A stretch of 64,000 nucleotides of DNA from Salvator merianae (GCA_003586115.2 QVOM02000034.1:13061730-13125729); one strand, 5' to 3'; counted from the first letter of the stretch, positions 10,481 through 22,760 are shown. Notes: a model not told the origin generated them from the letters alone. A program made the numbers and translations.

Positions 10481-11621
10481 TCTGTGCAAAGTTGCACAAG
10501 ATTGAGTGTGATTTATCTGATGCAGTAGGGTCATTTAAATACTTCTAAACAAGTCTTTTTGGACTCCATGGGAGCAGGGCAGCATATTTGTGGGATCTTC
10601 CCATGAAATTTAATCCGTGTGAACAGGGTCTGGATGTGTCAAAGCAGAGACTGGGCAACTGTCTGTTGGAGACGCTTTGAGCTGGATTCCATCACATAGT
10701 AGAAAGTTGTTTCTTCCAACCTTGCAGTTCTGTGATTTGTAATGTAGTAAATAGTGCTGATGTTGATAAACATTTCACACAAGAAACTGTAGCCAAGCAG
10801 TAAACATAGGCTGGGAAGATGGGGACATTTGACTCTCTTTCACTGCTCTTTAAACACAGGACAAATTAATTTCTCACCCCCTCCCCTTTTTATTAACCTC
10901 TGCTTATTCTTCAAGCAGAAGGGTAATTAACTTGGGGAGAAAAGACTCCTTGCTGATCTCCAAGTGAAAAACCTGACACAAGTGCAAAGTATTATTATCC
11001 CATTTTTCCTCAATTTGGGCGCCTATAATGAACGCTGTGACATTTTAAATTGCCTTGGACATCCCAGGATGAGCAAGATAACAGGGGCAGAGCCAAACTC
11101 CTTGGCTGATGCTCTGTGGTCTTTAATTAGAGCTGCCTTTTTTAATTCTTTTAATTTGTACTCTCCGTTTAAATAACTTCTTGGCAAGGGTTGAAAAAGA
11201 GCATGCTGCTGCTTCTCCTTATTTTTTAATTTGGAGACTTAAAGGCAGAACCTGGTTAGCACCTGACTTCCTCCGAAGAGTCATACAATTTTCCAAGGCA
11301 CCGAAAGTCCGGGCTCAAAATTGCAAGAGAAAGGCGTCAGTCATTTAGGTCATAAGACCAATGAGATCATGTAATACAGTGCAGCTGTTGATGCAGAAAG
11401 AGGCTCATCTCTTTTGCTCCCATTAAAGCACCAGGTCCATTCATCTCCCCAGCTCAGCCCCAATGGTCAAAGATGACAGAGCTTGGACACAGCTGTAGTC
11501 CCAGAAAGGCCACAGAGTTCTCATCCCAATTCTTTCTTCAAGTGATGTACAGCAGAGGGCAAAACAGATGCAACGGCTTTGCCGTTGCATCCACTCCAGC
11601 TAAAAATGGGCCAGGAAATCA

Positions 11622-11622
<1 letters not shown>
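10481..11622. other. No recognised feature
   Basis: About 1.1 kb without a gene or clear repeat. Confidence 0.45.

Positions 11623-11655
<33 letters not shown>
11623..11655. repeat. (AATC)n microsatellite
   Basis: About eight AATC units. Confidence 0.95.
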
Positions 11656-11656
<1 letters not shown>

Positions 11657-11701
11657 GACTCAGCTACAACTGCTGAAACAGCTTTTGCCAGCTTAATAAC
11701 A

Positions 11702-11813
11702 GCAGATGCCTAGGATTACAACACCCATCAGTCCCTACTGGGGACAACATCCATCAGTCCCCATCTGGTTATGATCTTGAGGACATTTGAGAACTATAGT
11801 CCAAGGCATCTGA
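11702..11813. mobile_element. Small palindromic DNA element
   Basis: GCAGATGCCTAGGATTACAA at the left pairs imperfectly with AACTATAGTCCAAGGCATCT at the right. The ACAACACCCATCA words belong to the widespread reptile 'CTACAACTCCCATCAT' hAT-like miniature elements. Confidence 0.55.
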
Positions 11814-11814
11814 A

Positions 11815-11945
11815 TCAGTGTAGCACAGTGGCTAGAGTGCCAGGCTACAAACCCCCACTTTGCATGAAAGCTCATGGAGGCCAAGGTAATTCCTTACATT
11901 TTTAAAGGATGGAGGATGTCTTGAGTCTTTGGAAACCAGATGCCA
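11815..11945 (+). repeat. tRNA-derived SINE head
   Basis: GTGTAGCACAGTGGCTAGAG resembles an A-box followed by a degraded B-box region. It is truncated before the SINE body. Confidence 0.5.
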
Positions 11946-11987
11946 AATTGTGTTCCCGTTTTTTCTGAGGACTTTCCTGCTTGGAAT

Positions 11988-12014
11988 GGGATTATCCTAA
12001 ATTTGGATAATCCC
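11988..12014. other. Perfect hairpin
   Basis: GGGATTATCC, a loop of seven bases, then GGATAATCCC. It sits at the edge of the C-rich repeat region. Confidence 0.8.
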
Positions 12015-12019
12015 AGCAT

Positions 12020-12530
12020 GGCAAAGGCCTACTGATCCCCAACCCACCACTGAAACTGCCATGGCCTTTGCCCCACTCCCTGAAGTCCCCCACCATCATG
12101 GCTGCCTCCTGCCACCTCTTGCTATCCCCCCTGCCTCCCCAACACTGCCACCTCCCACTGCTGCCTCCTGATGCCCTCAATGTTGACCATCCTGCACCAT
12201 GACTGCCTCCCACTGCCTCCTATGCTGACCCTTGATGCCCCCACCACTGCCACTGTTCCCCACTACTGCAACTCACTGTCCCCCACTGCCATCCTCTACC
12301 ACCATCTCCTGCTCCCCCCCAATACCACTGCCATTGTCCCCCAGTGCCTCTCATTACAACTGGTACTGCCCCCCAAGCCCATCCACCAAAGCTTACCTTT
12401 TACCAGGGAATCCACAATGACTCAGGTGGCAGCAGCAGCAGTGGCAGCAGTATGGTAGGTGTGACCAGGCCAGAGGAGGCCAAAAACAGCCTGTCCACCC
12501 CAGAGATGGACTAAAGCCTAAGAGTGTGAC
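12020..12530 (-). repeat. C-rich (G-rich on minus) unclassified repeat, copy 2
   Basis: Long C-rich run of CCACTGCC/CCTCC words, then the reverse complement of the ordered words seen at 6055-6135 (CTTACCTTTTACCAGG, GGTAGGTGTGACCAGGCC). Includes a short (CAG)n run near 12427-12450. Confidence 0.5.
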
Positions 12531-12539
12531 CACAGCCTG

Positions 12540-12690
12540 AATAGTGTTGAACCACTGACTGCATGTCAGCCTGATCCACCTCACAGGGCTGTTGTACGGA
12601 TAAAATGGAGAGATGGACAATGGTATGGACCACCTTGGGTTCTTTAGAGGAAAGGCAGCTATAAATACCTAAAATGAAATAATAAGCTTC
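12540..12690 (+). repeat. MIR/CORE-like SINE 3' part
   Basis: GATCCACCTCACAGGGCTGT, then TAAAATGGAGAGATGGACAA, ACCACCTTGGGTTCTTTAGA and GGCAGCTATAAATACC. This is the usual body and tail of tRNA-derived SINEs in reptiles. Confidence 0.65.
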
Positions 12691-13141
12691 TGGGGATACC
12701 TAGCTGGCAAAGACTAGTTTAGAGTGGAGAATGGTTTGCTCCACCTTAGGTCTTTGGAGGAAAGATGTAATATAATGTACCTTAAATAATCTTCTGTGAG
12801 GTACCTAGATAGCGCAGGCTATTTGAAAGAAAGCATGTCCTGAACCTCAGGTGCTTCCCCTGACAATTCTAGGTTCTCCTTGGCACTTGCAACGACTCAC
12901 AAGTTGGTGAGTCCCATTGAAAAGAAGCAGGAAGTCGCTACTATCACCCTCTCTGTGGCTCAGGCTGCATCACACATGCCTGCAACATCATTGTGCAGGA
13001 GTAGAGAGTCCCAATGCATATCTGTACTGCACAATGACATGTCATGCAAGCACAGTATGGCCCTGTTCAGAAAGGAATTATGGGAGCAGCAGCAGGTGTG
13101 CAAACATCTCGCCGCCACTATGAGAAGAGTGTTATGAAGGT

Positions 13142-13270
13142 ACATAAGAACAGAAGAGGAGCCCTGCTGGATTGGGCCACAGCCCATTAGTCCAGCATCC
13201 TGTCCTACACAGTGCCCCACCAAGTGCTTCTGGGCTTGCAAAACAGTCCCACGACTGCAGCACCGAAAAT
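13142..13270 (-). repeat. CR1 LINE 3' end
   Basis: The plus strand reads ACATAAGAACAGAAGAGGAG, CCCTGCTGGATTGGGCCACA, CCAGCATCCTG: the complement of the CR1 terminus and octamer tail. Confidence 0.75.
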
Positions 13271-14084
13271 CCCACATTTTCCAAGCATGATTTTGGTGAT
13301 ACACATCTTGCTTACACCTGGGAATCAATCTGTCTCTTTTTATTTTTATTTTTATGAGCAACCTAGCCAAAAACTGAAATTCCAGGAGGCGGCAATTTTA
13401 ACTATGGAAAACAATCAGTACCCATTAAAACATAAAGATACACTGGGGATAACCTGAGTGTGTCACACACGCACACACGCGCATGCACGCACACCAGCAA
13501 TGTATCACTTGCCACACTGCTCAGGAGTCACTGTTGAATGCTCAGCCAAAGACATCAGAATGGCAGATGATGAAGCCCAGAGTTTAATTATAGGATTGAG
13601 GGACAAAACCTGAAAAATTCAGATCATGGACAGGATAAGAAGACAAGTATAAAATAGTAAAAGGCCAGAGTAAGAGGATGTCTATCGTTAAGCGTTGTGT
13701 AGAAAAGGGAAGGACAACAGCTGTATTTGCACAGCAAAATTCCTCTTCTGAGCGGCTGTTAGGAATACATCTGGCTACCTTAAGTCAATGAACACAACCT
13801 GTATTAACTGTCATTAATACAACAGTAGAAACTTCTGCACCATGGCAGATCGCTTGTACAGTATCTCAAAATTCGGAAAGAGCAGAGTTGATCGCATAGC
13901 TGAAACTACGGCTGTACCCTATTATTTTATCTTGCATTGACTGGGTGTGGAGTTTATAAAAGATCTGCTCAGTGTTGGTCTCTGGAACATCTTGCATCAG
14001 TAGGATTTGAAATTTTCATTCACTTAAGTCCCTGACTTAAGAGCTACAGCATCTTCTTTGCACCCAGCAGAAAGTTCCAGTGTT
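13271..14084. other. No recognised feature except a CA/CG tract
   Basis: A purine-pyrimidine tract (ACACACGCACACACGCGCAT) lies at about 13460-13495. Otherwise nothing was recognised. Confidence 0.5.
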
Positions 14085-14218
14085 GACCTCAGATGTCTCC
14101 AGATAGGTCTGGGGGACTCCTCTATCTGAAATCTTGCAAAGCCACTAATGTCTGGGTAAACAGTACAGACCTCGATGGGCCAAGGGACAGATTCAGTATG
14201 AGGCAGGTTCTCATACTG
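14085..14218 (+). repeat. tRNA-derived SINE, 3' part
   Basis: AATCTTGCAAAGCCACTAAT, GTAAACAGTACAGACCTCGA, TGGGCCAAGGGACAGATTCA, GTATGAGGCAG: the standard body and 3' end of the SINE family also at 51955-52112. Confidence 0.65.
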
Positions 14219-14859
14219 GGACTAATGGAGCTATGGGTAAAGCACCTCAGGTTAACTGGTATCCATTGTGGCTGCCTGGGCAAAAGCAAGGCAGGTTAAA
14301 GGATGCGATAGCAGAGATTAGAATACTGTGGTTATCCACATGAAAATTGGCCTCACTGAGCATAGTGGATTATGCACACATTAGTCACTTGAAAAGTGCA
14401 TGAAAGGGAAGGAGGACTGAAGCTCTGACGTACTGGGTGTTGGGAGGCACCAGCCACTTTGCCTGTATGAACCAGCATCTGTTTCTTCTATCCAGCAAAG
14501 TAAATTTCTGTGCTACTGGTAGCATCTACATGGGCAGAAGCTGTGCTCATACAGGAACTCTGGGGGTATGGCATCCAAACTAGCCAGCTCCCAATCACCA
14601 CCCAATCCTCCACCAGGGCCTGCACGACCAACTTCTGGAAAAAAAACTCTTGGGTCACCTATGGAGGCTCCTCCAGGGTAGAAGCACAGAGAGAAAAGAA
14701 GCATCTTACCTGTGGCTATTCCTGTGCTTGGTCAGCCTTCTGATGGACCAAAAACATGACTGGTGACCAGACATTTCCAGTCCATCAGAGGACTGAGAAG
14801 TGCTGCATTCTAAGTCCTACCTGGTGTAAACCAGCACTTGGACTCCATGCCTTATAAGG

Positions 14860-15460
14860 TTTGCCTTATTGTTCTCTTCTTCCTCTGACTTTAGTTCAGA
14901 ATAGAGCTGTCCGGGTTGTCTTAAATCTTCCGAAGTGCTCTCGTGTTTCAGTCCTTTGTAGAAGCCTCCATTGGCTGCCAATTCGAGCCAGGGCCCATTT
15001 TAAATTGTTGGTTTTGGTGTTGAAAGCCCTGCGCTCTAATCTCCCTCGCTATTTGGCAGCTTGGCTGACATGGTACGTACCTTCCAGGAATCTACACTCT
15101 ACAGCCAAGGGATTACAGGCTGTTCCACCAACACCTACAGCCGCCTCAAGGCTGTGACCATTTCAAGACATGGCCCCATATTTGTGGAACAATCTTTCTA
15201 TTGACCTTCGGCTGGAGGAGGATCTCCTCTGCTTTTGGAAGGGATTGAAGGCTTTCCTTTTTGGTTCACCAGAGTGCATCATTTAGATTTGTAGCTGTGG
15301 AGGTGTGAACCATCTGGTGAGGAATGTGGGATGATTTTACATATAGCATTCAATATCTATCTATCTGTCTATCTATCTATCTTGCTTTTTTGTTTGTCTC
15401 TTTATTATATATGTTTCTTGTTTGGTGAAAGGGGCATTATAAATAAATAAATAAATAAAT
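14860..15460 (+). mobile_element. CR1/L2-group LINE, 5'-truncated and frameshifted
   Basis: The RT C-terminal region reads VQNRAVRVVLNLPKCSRVS, LHWLPIRARAHFKLLVLVLK and then, in another frame, LWNNLSIDLRLEEDLLCFWK. It ends with GGGGCATTATAAATAAATAA. A frameshift lies between 15050 and 15165. An (ATCT)n run sits in its 3' UTR at 15354-15382. Confidence 0.8.
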
Positions 15461-15493
15461 GTTGTTGTTGCTGTTGCTGTTGCTGTTGTTGTT
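15461..15493. repeat. (GTT/GCT)n microsatellite
   Basis: Follows directly on the (AAAT)n LINE tail. Confidence 0.9.
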
Positions 15494-16229
15494 ATGCTGC
15501 ATGCGCCAGCAATGGGACTGGGCCACTTGCCCTTTTGAATGACATGTGGATGCAGCTTCTGATTATCTTGCTGTTAAAAGATCCAGGAGTATGGCTTTAG
15601 AAAACACAGGCAACTCCTTTTACAAAAGGACGCTTTTGCTTGGACATATGAGAACGTCCTGCCACAAGAAGCAACCTGACATTCCAGTGCAATATACATA
15701 AGACTGCAGGATTTTTTAATAAGGCTACTGCCTCCTTCCTCTTTAATAACTGTGCGGAATAGGAAATTACAGCAGGTTTATCTTGCAAGGCAGGCAACAC
15801 CTACTGAATTCCCTCTTCTGTACAATTTTGAAGGGTACTAGAGCCTGGCTTCTTTGCCAAATGACAGCCTTAAATATGCAGCATTGACAATGGGTCCAAA
15901 CAAGATTGTATCACGTTTCCCTCCAGACACCATGTGTGTCAGACCTTTAAGTATACATTTCAAAATTAAAGGTTTGGTTCATTTAGTGCTGTGACAGGAC
16001 ATTTGCTGGTAGTTCTGAAGGTGCAACTTATTTGTCAGTGGAATAGCTTAGCTTCAGTTCTCAGGCTTCTATCCTATGCCTATTTTTGGTACTTGCTTTT
16101 GACTAGATACACGCACAGTTGTGTTGTAAGCCAGTGACCCAAGAAGTATTCTACTCTGGAACAAAGCATCAAAGGCAGCAGTGAGGAACATCTGGTTCAT
16201 CGAACTGTGTAGACTAGGCCATGCTGATT
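15494..16229. other. No recognised feature
   Basis: No gene or clear repeat recognised. Confidence 0.5.
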
Positions 16230-16290
16230 TCTGTGAATTCCTCTAGCAACATCTGGAGGGCCACAGGTGGAGGGCCTACTATTCTCTGCC
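16230..16290. repeat. hAT-like miniature element remnant
   Basis: AGCAACATCTGGAGGGCCAC, the standard right end of the 'CTACAACTCCCATCAT' reptile element. Confidence 0.55.
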
Positions 16291-17183
16291 AGAATAATCA
16301 AGTAAGGGTAATTTTCATATTTGGGGCTTCATCCAGGTGGCCAACACATAGACTATCTGAGGGGGTGGCATCTCTCACAGGAGCAGGAGACACACCAGCT
16401 GCATGGTAGGCACCTTCTAACCTCTGAAGCCTTGCAGCTGTGGAACAGGAGTTCCACAGCTGTGAGATTTCCAGTCTTGCTGGTTATCCATTTGACTAGA
16501 AATGGCAGTGGAAGCCAGATTACAGGCATGGGTGGAAATCACCCCTGGTAATTCATCTCTGCTTCACTGTACAAGGTGGTGGAGGAGGTGAATGAAGGTG
16601 TGAACCACTCTCCATGATGTTTCTCCCACCCTGTACCTACAGCATCTCTTGGTGAGTGTTTTACAACTCAGAGGTGGCCTGTAGCCCAATTTAGGTGAGG
16701 ACATTTGCCCACCAGGCCACAAGGGTCCTTGAAGGAGCATCCTTTATATGTGATGATGCAGTCTTGGTGATGGAGTTGGAAGCACCAACACAGACATGAT
16801 GTGGGGTATTGGTCAGGGAACCAAGCAACTTAGGTTTGAGCATTTTTTATTTTGATCATTGAGGTACTACCAAAACATGGTGATTTCATGGATGCATTCA
16901 TGCAGTTTTCTCGACAGACACACAAATATTTCACTATTACCTTCTTTGGAGAAGATGTAGGAATTGAAACAGTAATTTCCTGTTTTCCAGGCAGTTGTCC
17001 TACTACTAAACTAAGACAGAGAGAGCAGTGTTTAAATTGCAGCTCTGCTGTAGTTTTTATGAGTATAGGAATAATCCTCTATCATTCAATTATTTAAACC
17101 TAGAGTTAACCTGGCTGATTTTCTCTTTGTTATTACTGCTATTGATGTTTTTTGAGGTACACATTCAAGGATTTAAACAATAA

Positions 17184-17184
<1 letters not shown>

Positions 17185-17219
<35 letters not shown>
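17185..17219. repeat. (TG)n microsatellite
   Basis: About 17 TG units. Confidence 0.97.
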
Positions 17220-17224
<5 letters not shown>

Positions 17225-17239
17225 GAGCATGAAAAATGC

Positions 17240-17510
17240 CCCACTAGGATCAGAAACCATCTAGTTCAGCAGTTCTGTTCTTGCAGTAGCCAAGCAGCTG
17301 CACAGGGAAACCCACCAGCAGGACATGAGCACACAGTTTGTTCTGCTTGTGATTTCCCAGCAGCTGAGTCTTTGGAAGTAGACCACCTCCTATTGCCATC
17401 AAGGCCAGTAGCCATTGACAGCCCTGGCTTCCATGAATTTGTCCAAATATTTTTTGAAACCATTCAAGCTATTAGCCAGCACTACATCTCATGATAAGAT
17501 AGAGCTCTGA
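17240..17510 (-). repeat. CR1 LINE 3' region
   Basis: The plus strand holds CATCTAGTTCAGCA, CAGGACATGAG, CAGTAGCCATTGACAGCC and CATGAATTTGTCCAAATA in the order of the reversed CR1 3' UTR. Moderately diverged; the octamer tail is missing. Confidence 0.7.
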
Positions 17511-18194
17511 TAACTTTAAAAGCTACATAGAAGAAGGAAATCAAGCAGGTTTCGCTTATAGTGCAAGCAACTCCTGATTATAGGTGCAGAGTCCTGCCCC
17601 TCTTTTCTATATGATAGCCCTATTTAAACCAAATCTATCTTACAGGCTTCTTTTTAGGGATGGCACATTGTATGTGCCATGATGCTTTGAATAAAGGTTG
17701 CATTACAAATAATAAACAGAACATCTCCACCAACCACAGAGGAAATAATTTTGAGAACAAGAGAGTTATTCTCCTGAGAGAAAGTAATCATTGGCTGAAT
17801 TGATGGGTGAAGTCAAAAGATGGGTGATAGTGATAGGTGGGAAACCCTTCTTCTCTGCATTTCCTCCTCATGTCTTCATTCATTCATTCACTCATTCTCA
17901 TTGGTCTCATTTATTGCCTTTCTTTCTTTGACACGCACATACCTCTCTCTCTCATGCAAAAACTGAGTGGGCACACCAAAAATGTGCTAACAATCTGAAT
18001 GTGAGAAAAACAAAGGAATATAATCTTGTTTACAGTAAATAGTCTCCCTGGTGATAAACCTGAACATCATGGGGGGGGGGGTTGGGTTCACATTTTTACT
18101 GCTTGAATCCTTATAAAAATTCTGTCATTCTTCGTTCATTCCATGAGCTGTGCTGTTGCACCACCATATGGACAGAGTTAACAAATGCAGCACT

Positions 18195-18400
18195 AACCCT
18201 TTAAAAACATAAGAGGAGCCTTGCTGGATTGGGTCACTGCCCATCTAGTCCAGCATCCTGTCTCACACAGGATGCTTCTGGGCAATTCAAACAAAAGACA
18301 AACGTAAAACTTTCGCTTGCTCTTGACTCCCTGCAAATGGCCTTTAGAGGCATCCTGCCTGTCTTTCCACCCTGGAGACAGCGGAGATATGAATTGTTAC
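18195..18400 (-). repeat. CR1 LINE 3' end (subfamily variant)
   Basis: AACATAAGAGGAGCCTTGCT, CATCTAGTCCAGCATCCTGT, then CTCTTGACTCCCTGCAAATG. The last words recur in the copy at 31655-31850, so both belong to one subfamily. Confidence 0.72.
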
Positions 18401-19055
18401 ACCATCCATATGTGGTGACAAACAACAACAGAGTGATTATAGAGAATTCAGACTGCACTTTATTCCTGAGTTTATATCTTGCTTTTCTTCCAAAGAACTC
18501 GAGAAGGTGAATAGTATTCTGCTGCACAAATTATATGATGCACACAGTATAAACTGGACTCTACTTTGTGAAAAGAAAGCAAAATTTGGGTTTTCAATTT
18601 CCATGGGAGAATATTCCTTTGCATATGCTCTAAAGTCACCCTGATCTTTACAACAGAACACCGGCCTCTTAAAAAGGCACCTCCCTTTGGGCAATTGGGA
18701 GAAGAAGCATCACATGGCCAGAAGAAGGAAAGGGAGGAATAACCCCCACACAGTGAGGCAAGTGATTTGTTTGCAGTGGCAGCAATCATGTTCCTTCCTT
18801 TTCTTGGTCTGGTGACAAAAGGGCCAGTTGGGGAAGGTCTTTAACAGGTGATGAGCCTGAGCCAGATTTCAAGAACTTGGAAGAGATAGGAAGGAAGAAA
18901 CAACAATGGAGTCATTGTGAGCTCCACACCTCAGCCCTGGCTCGCTCCTCAGCACTGTTGAGTTGTTCCTACTCTCCCTTCTTTGGGTCATGTGGCACTC
19001 CTTTCACCCCAGATACACCTGCCTGCCCAGGTAAGGATAGTACACTTAAGTGGCC

Positions 19056-19445
19056 GAAGGGCCTTTTCACTTTAGTGCTAGTGAGTGATCGGACCCTTAC
19101 TAGCATAGTGCTTCTGTATTTCGCAGAGGCCCTAACAATCAGGAGTGTCTGCAGACGCTCCCAATCACTACTAGCTGTGGATCACAAAATTGTAGTACAC
19201 AGGTGTACCAGGAGTAGCTGGACTGTTTCCAGTAAGCAACATTCACATCTGCTTCCAGGTGCAAATGCTGCAGACCACCGCTATCATGGCGGGTGGCTAG
19301 GCATTCACACTGCAAGTGCTGGAAGGCTGTTTCCGGGCTGTTCTAGCCTTTAGAGTGCAGATGGCCACTGCATCATAGGGACTGTGGCACCTTGGAATGT
19401 TCAGATTCAAACAATCCAAGGTGGAAAGTGCAAAAAGGCCCAAAG
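19056..19445. mobile_element. Possible DNA element with GGGCCTTTT ends
   Basis: Left end GAAGGGCCTTTTCAC (19056-19070), right end GTGCAAAAAGGCCC (19428-19441), about 390 bp. Contains inner inverted words such as CACTTTAGTGCTAGTGAG. No target duplication could be fixed. Confidence 0.45.
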
Positions 19446-19483
19446 TACTGTAGGCTGGTTGCTTTTGTAGTCAAAAACCCAAC

Positions 19484-20465
19484 ATGAGGCATAATGTTCT
19501 GATTCCCGCAGAATTAAGAAATTTATTACAACTAGATCAAACAGCCTGGCTGACTTCTCACTCCATTTCTTATATGCTTAACTCACTGCAATACTCACAA
19601 GCAATTACAAGACCCCTTACAAGCTTTGAAAATATATACTTACATCTCTCTAACTCCACTAAAGGTAGAATTTCAACATTATACTAGTTATATCCCACAC
19701 TATCAGTACTCTTCATGGACTAAAAACTCTATAGGAATCAGATCTCACAATCACTATTACACTAGATTAGTGGATAAAATATTGAAAAATACAAATAAAT
19801 TCACCTCAAAGCTCTCCATAGGTGGCACAGAACACCACCTCTTACACATATCAATCCTACAGTCCCCCCTCTATGTTGACATGGATGTCAACAAAAAGGA
19901 ACATATCACTATTTATGGTGGTCCTGCCCCACCCTTTTAAGATATTGGACTGACATAAATAATGAGATCTCAGCCGTTTTTCAACATCCAGTAACGTTAG
20001 TACCTGAATTATGCTCATTATTACTATACAAAAATAATAACAAAAAGTTACCTCATAAAAACTTAACTGACTTTCTAATTTTAGCTGCCAGAGCAGTAAT
20101 CGCTCAGACTTTTCTCAATCATTTTAACCCAATGGTATACCAAGGTCTGGGACATTCTAGTTAACAAATTAATCACAATGCAGCACAATGACATGGAAGG
20201 GCAAGAAATTAATACTAAATTTTATCACACCTGGAAACCATTACTTTCATGTCTTACTCAAACACCAGGAGTGCCTTCCCTCCCAGAAATTCTTGAAAGA
20301 CTGATTAAGAAAACTACTATAGATCTAATCTCCAAGAAACTTGTTGGTAGCTGAATACAGACCTTTCTTTCCCTGCTGCAGATCTGCTACAGTCCTTGAT
20401 ACCATTCAAATAATGTGGAATGTTTGTTTGCATGTTGATTCAATAAATAAATAAATAAATAAAAA
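19484..20465 (+). mobile_element. L1 LINE fragment, ORF2 C-terminus and 3' end
   Basis: Pieces of the L1 ORF2 C-terminal region can be read with several stops and shifts: a HITIYGGPAPPF block at the position of the CxxC-H-C knuckle, then INNEISAVFQHPVTLVPELC and LLLYKNNNKKLPHKNLTDFL. It ends with (AAAT)n at about 20442-20462. Decayed pseudogene copy. Confidence 0.72.
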
Positions 20466-20769
20466 CATGGAGATAGCATGACATGGAGATAGCATTCTAA
20501 AAGACCTGCTATGGCAAATGTCAAAAGATTTCCCCAAATCCTCCTCTTTGACTGCATATAAGCTCAAATGTGATTTTACATGTGTTTTTGATTGAAAAAT
20601 CACAGGAAGGGATTACTGAAATAACTAATAGTACAGTATATTCATTCTTAAAGAATTAATAATAGAGAGATGAAAAAAAATCCACCAAAGAATGATATTG
20701 TATTGGTCATATAAAGCAGTCACAGTAAATACTTTGGCAGTTTTTATTGTGGTTAAAGCATGAATTGGG

Positions 20770-21015
20770 AAGCTGTGGCTGCACAGATGTTGTTGGACTA
20801 CAGCTCCCATCATTCCTAGTGAAAATGACAGCACTGCTGAGGAAGCAGTACATCAGGAGTGTCTATGGTGTGTCTGGCTTTTATGGCCCAAGCTGTTTGT
20901 TGGGGTTTCCAGAAGCTCAGCTGACACGTACTTCATGCACCCCTCTGACCCAACACAGCCAATTTTCCAGCTGCACACATGGGTCAGGGATGATGGGAGT
21001 TGGAGTTCAATAATT
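20770..21015. mobile_element. hAT-like miniature element
   Basis: Left GATGTTGTTGGACTACAGCT then CCCATCAT; right GGTCAGGGATGATGGGAGTT then GGAGTTCAA. These are the two facing halves of a widespread reptile palindromic element, with a diverged middle. Confidence 0.65.
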
Positions 21016-21686
21016 CCATAAAATTCCCCACAAATTCCCAAATTTCATGTCTCATTAGGGGTTACAAATGCCAACCCAGTCCTGACCTATCTCTACAAAA
21101 AAAACCCTAAGCCCATTCTGATATTACTGTACCACCTGGAGGAGTCTTGGGCATAGAGTAGCAGGCAGTGTGTCCCTTTGACCCTGAAAATGTGCTTCTC
21201 TACCATCTTCTACAGGAAGAGAGGAGTAGGGAAAAGTCTACAAAACTGCCAGTGCAGAGTAATGTGAGGATGGAAATAGCAAGGGGGTCTAGTAGTACTT
21301 TAAGGACTAACAAAGAGAAAGAAGTTGGTAGCATGAGCTTTTGTAGACTAAGTCTACTTTATCAGATGCATGAAGAGCCTAAAGAAAGACCTATATAGGC
21401 AAGCTGTGTATGTGAACAGCAACAGAAATGCAAAATGCTGAGTGTGGTGACGAGGTGACAAGCTGACTATAATGATGGTCATTAAGGCATTATGTGTGAA
21501 TAGAGGTGCAAACCTGTTAGAGTGTTGTAATGCAGAGTGGTACAGGCTAGGAACCAGAAAGAAGATGTGATAAATAGTCCAAGGGAGCCCTCAAGAGGCT
21601 GGAATATTAATTAGTGTTATGTATAGTGTGTCAGGAAACTATTGTCTCTGTTTAACCCTTGTCAGTGGACAGGTGTTTGTGGATAT

Positions 21687-21856
21687 CAGTGGCAGCCTGT
21701 GGCTTTAAGGGTGGGTATTTGTAACCCACAGTCCATCACAGTTCACAGGGCCTCTGGGCCTGCTGCGACAGTATGGGTCCTGAAGCCTCATGAACTGCAA
21801 TCTCCCGCTTCCCACTGGTTACGAACATCCGCCCTTAAAGCCACAGGCTGCCAATG
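21687..21856. mobile_element. hAT-like miniature element, copy 2 (170 bp)
   Basis: The terminal inverted repeats are 25 bases long with one mismatch (21687-21711 against 21832-21856; outer bases CAGTGGCAGCC and CATTGGCAGCC). An exact 8-base duplication GTGGATAT flanks them at 21679-21686 and 21857-21864. Eight-base duplications and CA-starting ends are typical of the hAT superfamily. The whole element can fold into one hairpin. No coding capacity. Confidence 0.85.
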
Positions 21857-22289
21857 GTGGATATATTTTAATTTGGCTATTTCTCTTTCCAATCTTCTTT
21901 TGTAGTTCTTTTATTCAAGGACTATTGTTCTGAGGTCCAAGATGGAATGTCCAGGAAGACTGAAGTGTTTTGCAAATGGTTTTTGTGAATTCCCATTCCT
22001 AGTGTCTGATTTATGTCCATTTATCCTATAGCTGAAATAAGCATGGCTGCTAATATTTTGGCCACCATGTCTAAGAATGCTATTATTATTTAATTCTACA
22101 CCACCAGTTTGGGTTTCAGATTAGGTTGAAACTAAGTGTTCAACTTTAGCTTTTATTTAGTCCTTTTTGTCTGCATTTTCTAAACCTCCAAGTATAAGGA
22201 TATTATTTGATTTAACATCACCAGTCATAATGAACAGAAGTATGATGCCAATGTGTTCAGATATGCTTTATTTATTTTGAAGACAGAAA

Positions 22290-22760
22290 TACTCTGGCCT
22301 CTTCTGCACTCATCCCTAGTCCACTCCAGGAATGTGTCCAGGGGGGACTGTCCCATTAGCGTGGATGAAACATAGAATAGGAAAGGATGCCCAAAATGGT
22401 GTCATATCCTGCTCTGCTTGTAGACCTCGACATCAAGGTCTACTAGTGGACTAGTGGGCCCATGGAGGATCCTTTTCAGCAGAGATCCAGGAAGTGCCAC
22501 TAGAAATAGCACACTCCCAAAAGGACCCTTCTGGAAATTTCAAAGCCTGGGAACAAAAGTCCCTGGCATTTGAAGGCTTCAGCACCAGGTGCAAAGGCTG
22601 GCCCAGCCTTCAGAGTCAGTGGCTGGGGCTGGGCCAGATCAGGCTGTCCCAGTTCAGGCAGCCCTGTCCCATTCCAGCAGCAACCCGCCCCCATGTGTAT
22701 CCCATGACAAGGCATCCCGCCATATCCTGGGATAATGCAGGTCAGTGCAAAACCAATGTC
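22290..22760. other. Unclassified GC-rich stretch
   Basis: Starts with GGCCTCTTCTGCACTCATCC and holds CCAG/GGGC-rich words. It may be a remnant of the GGGCCTTTT-ended elements. Evidence is weak. Confidence 0.25.

Noticed and set aside
12171..12458. Pro/Thr-rich ORFs
   Set aside because: Translations of the C-rich low-complexity repeat.
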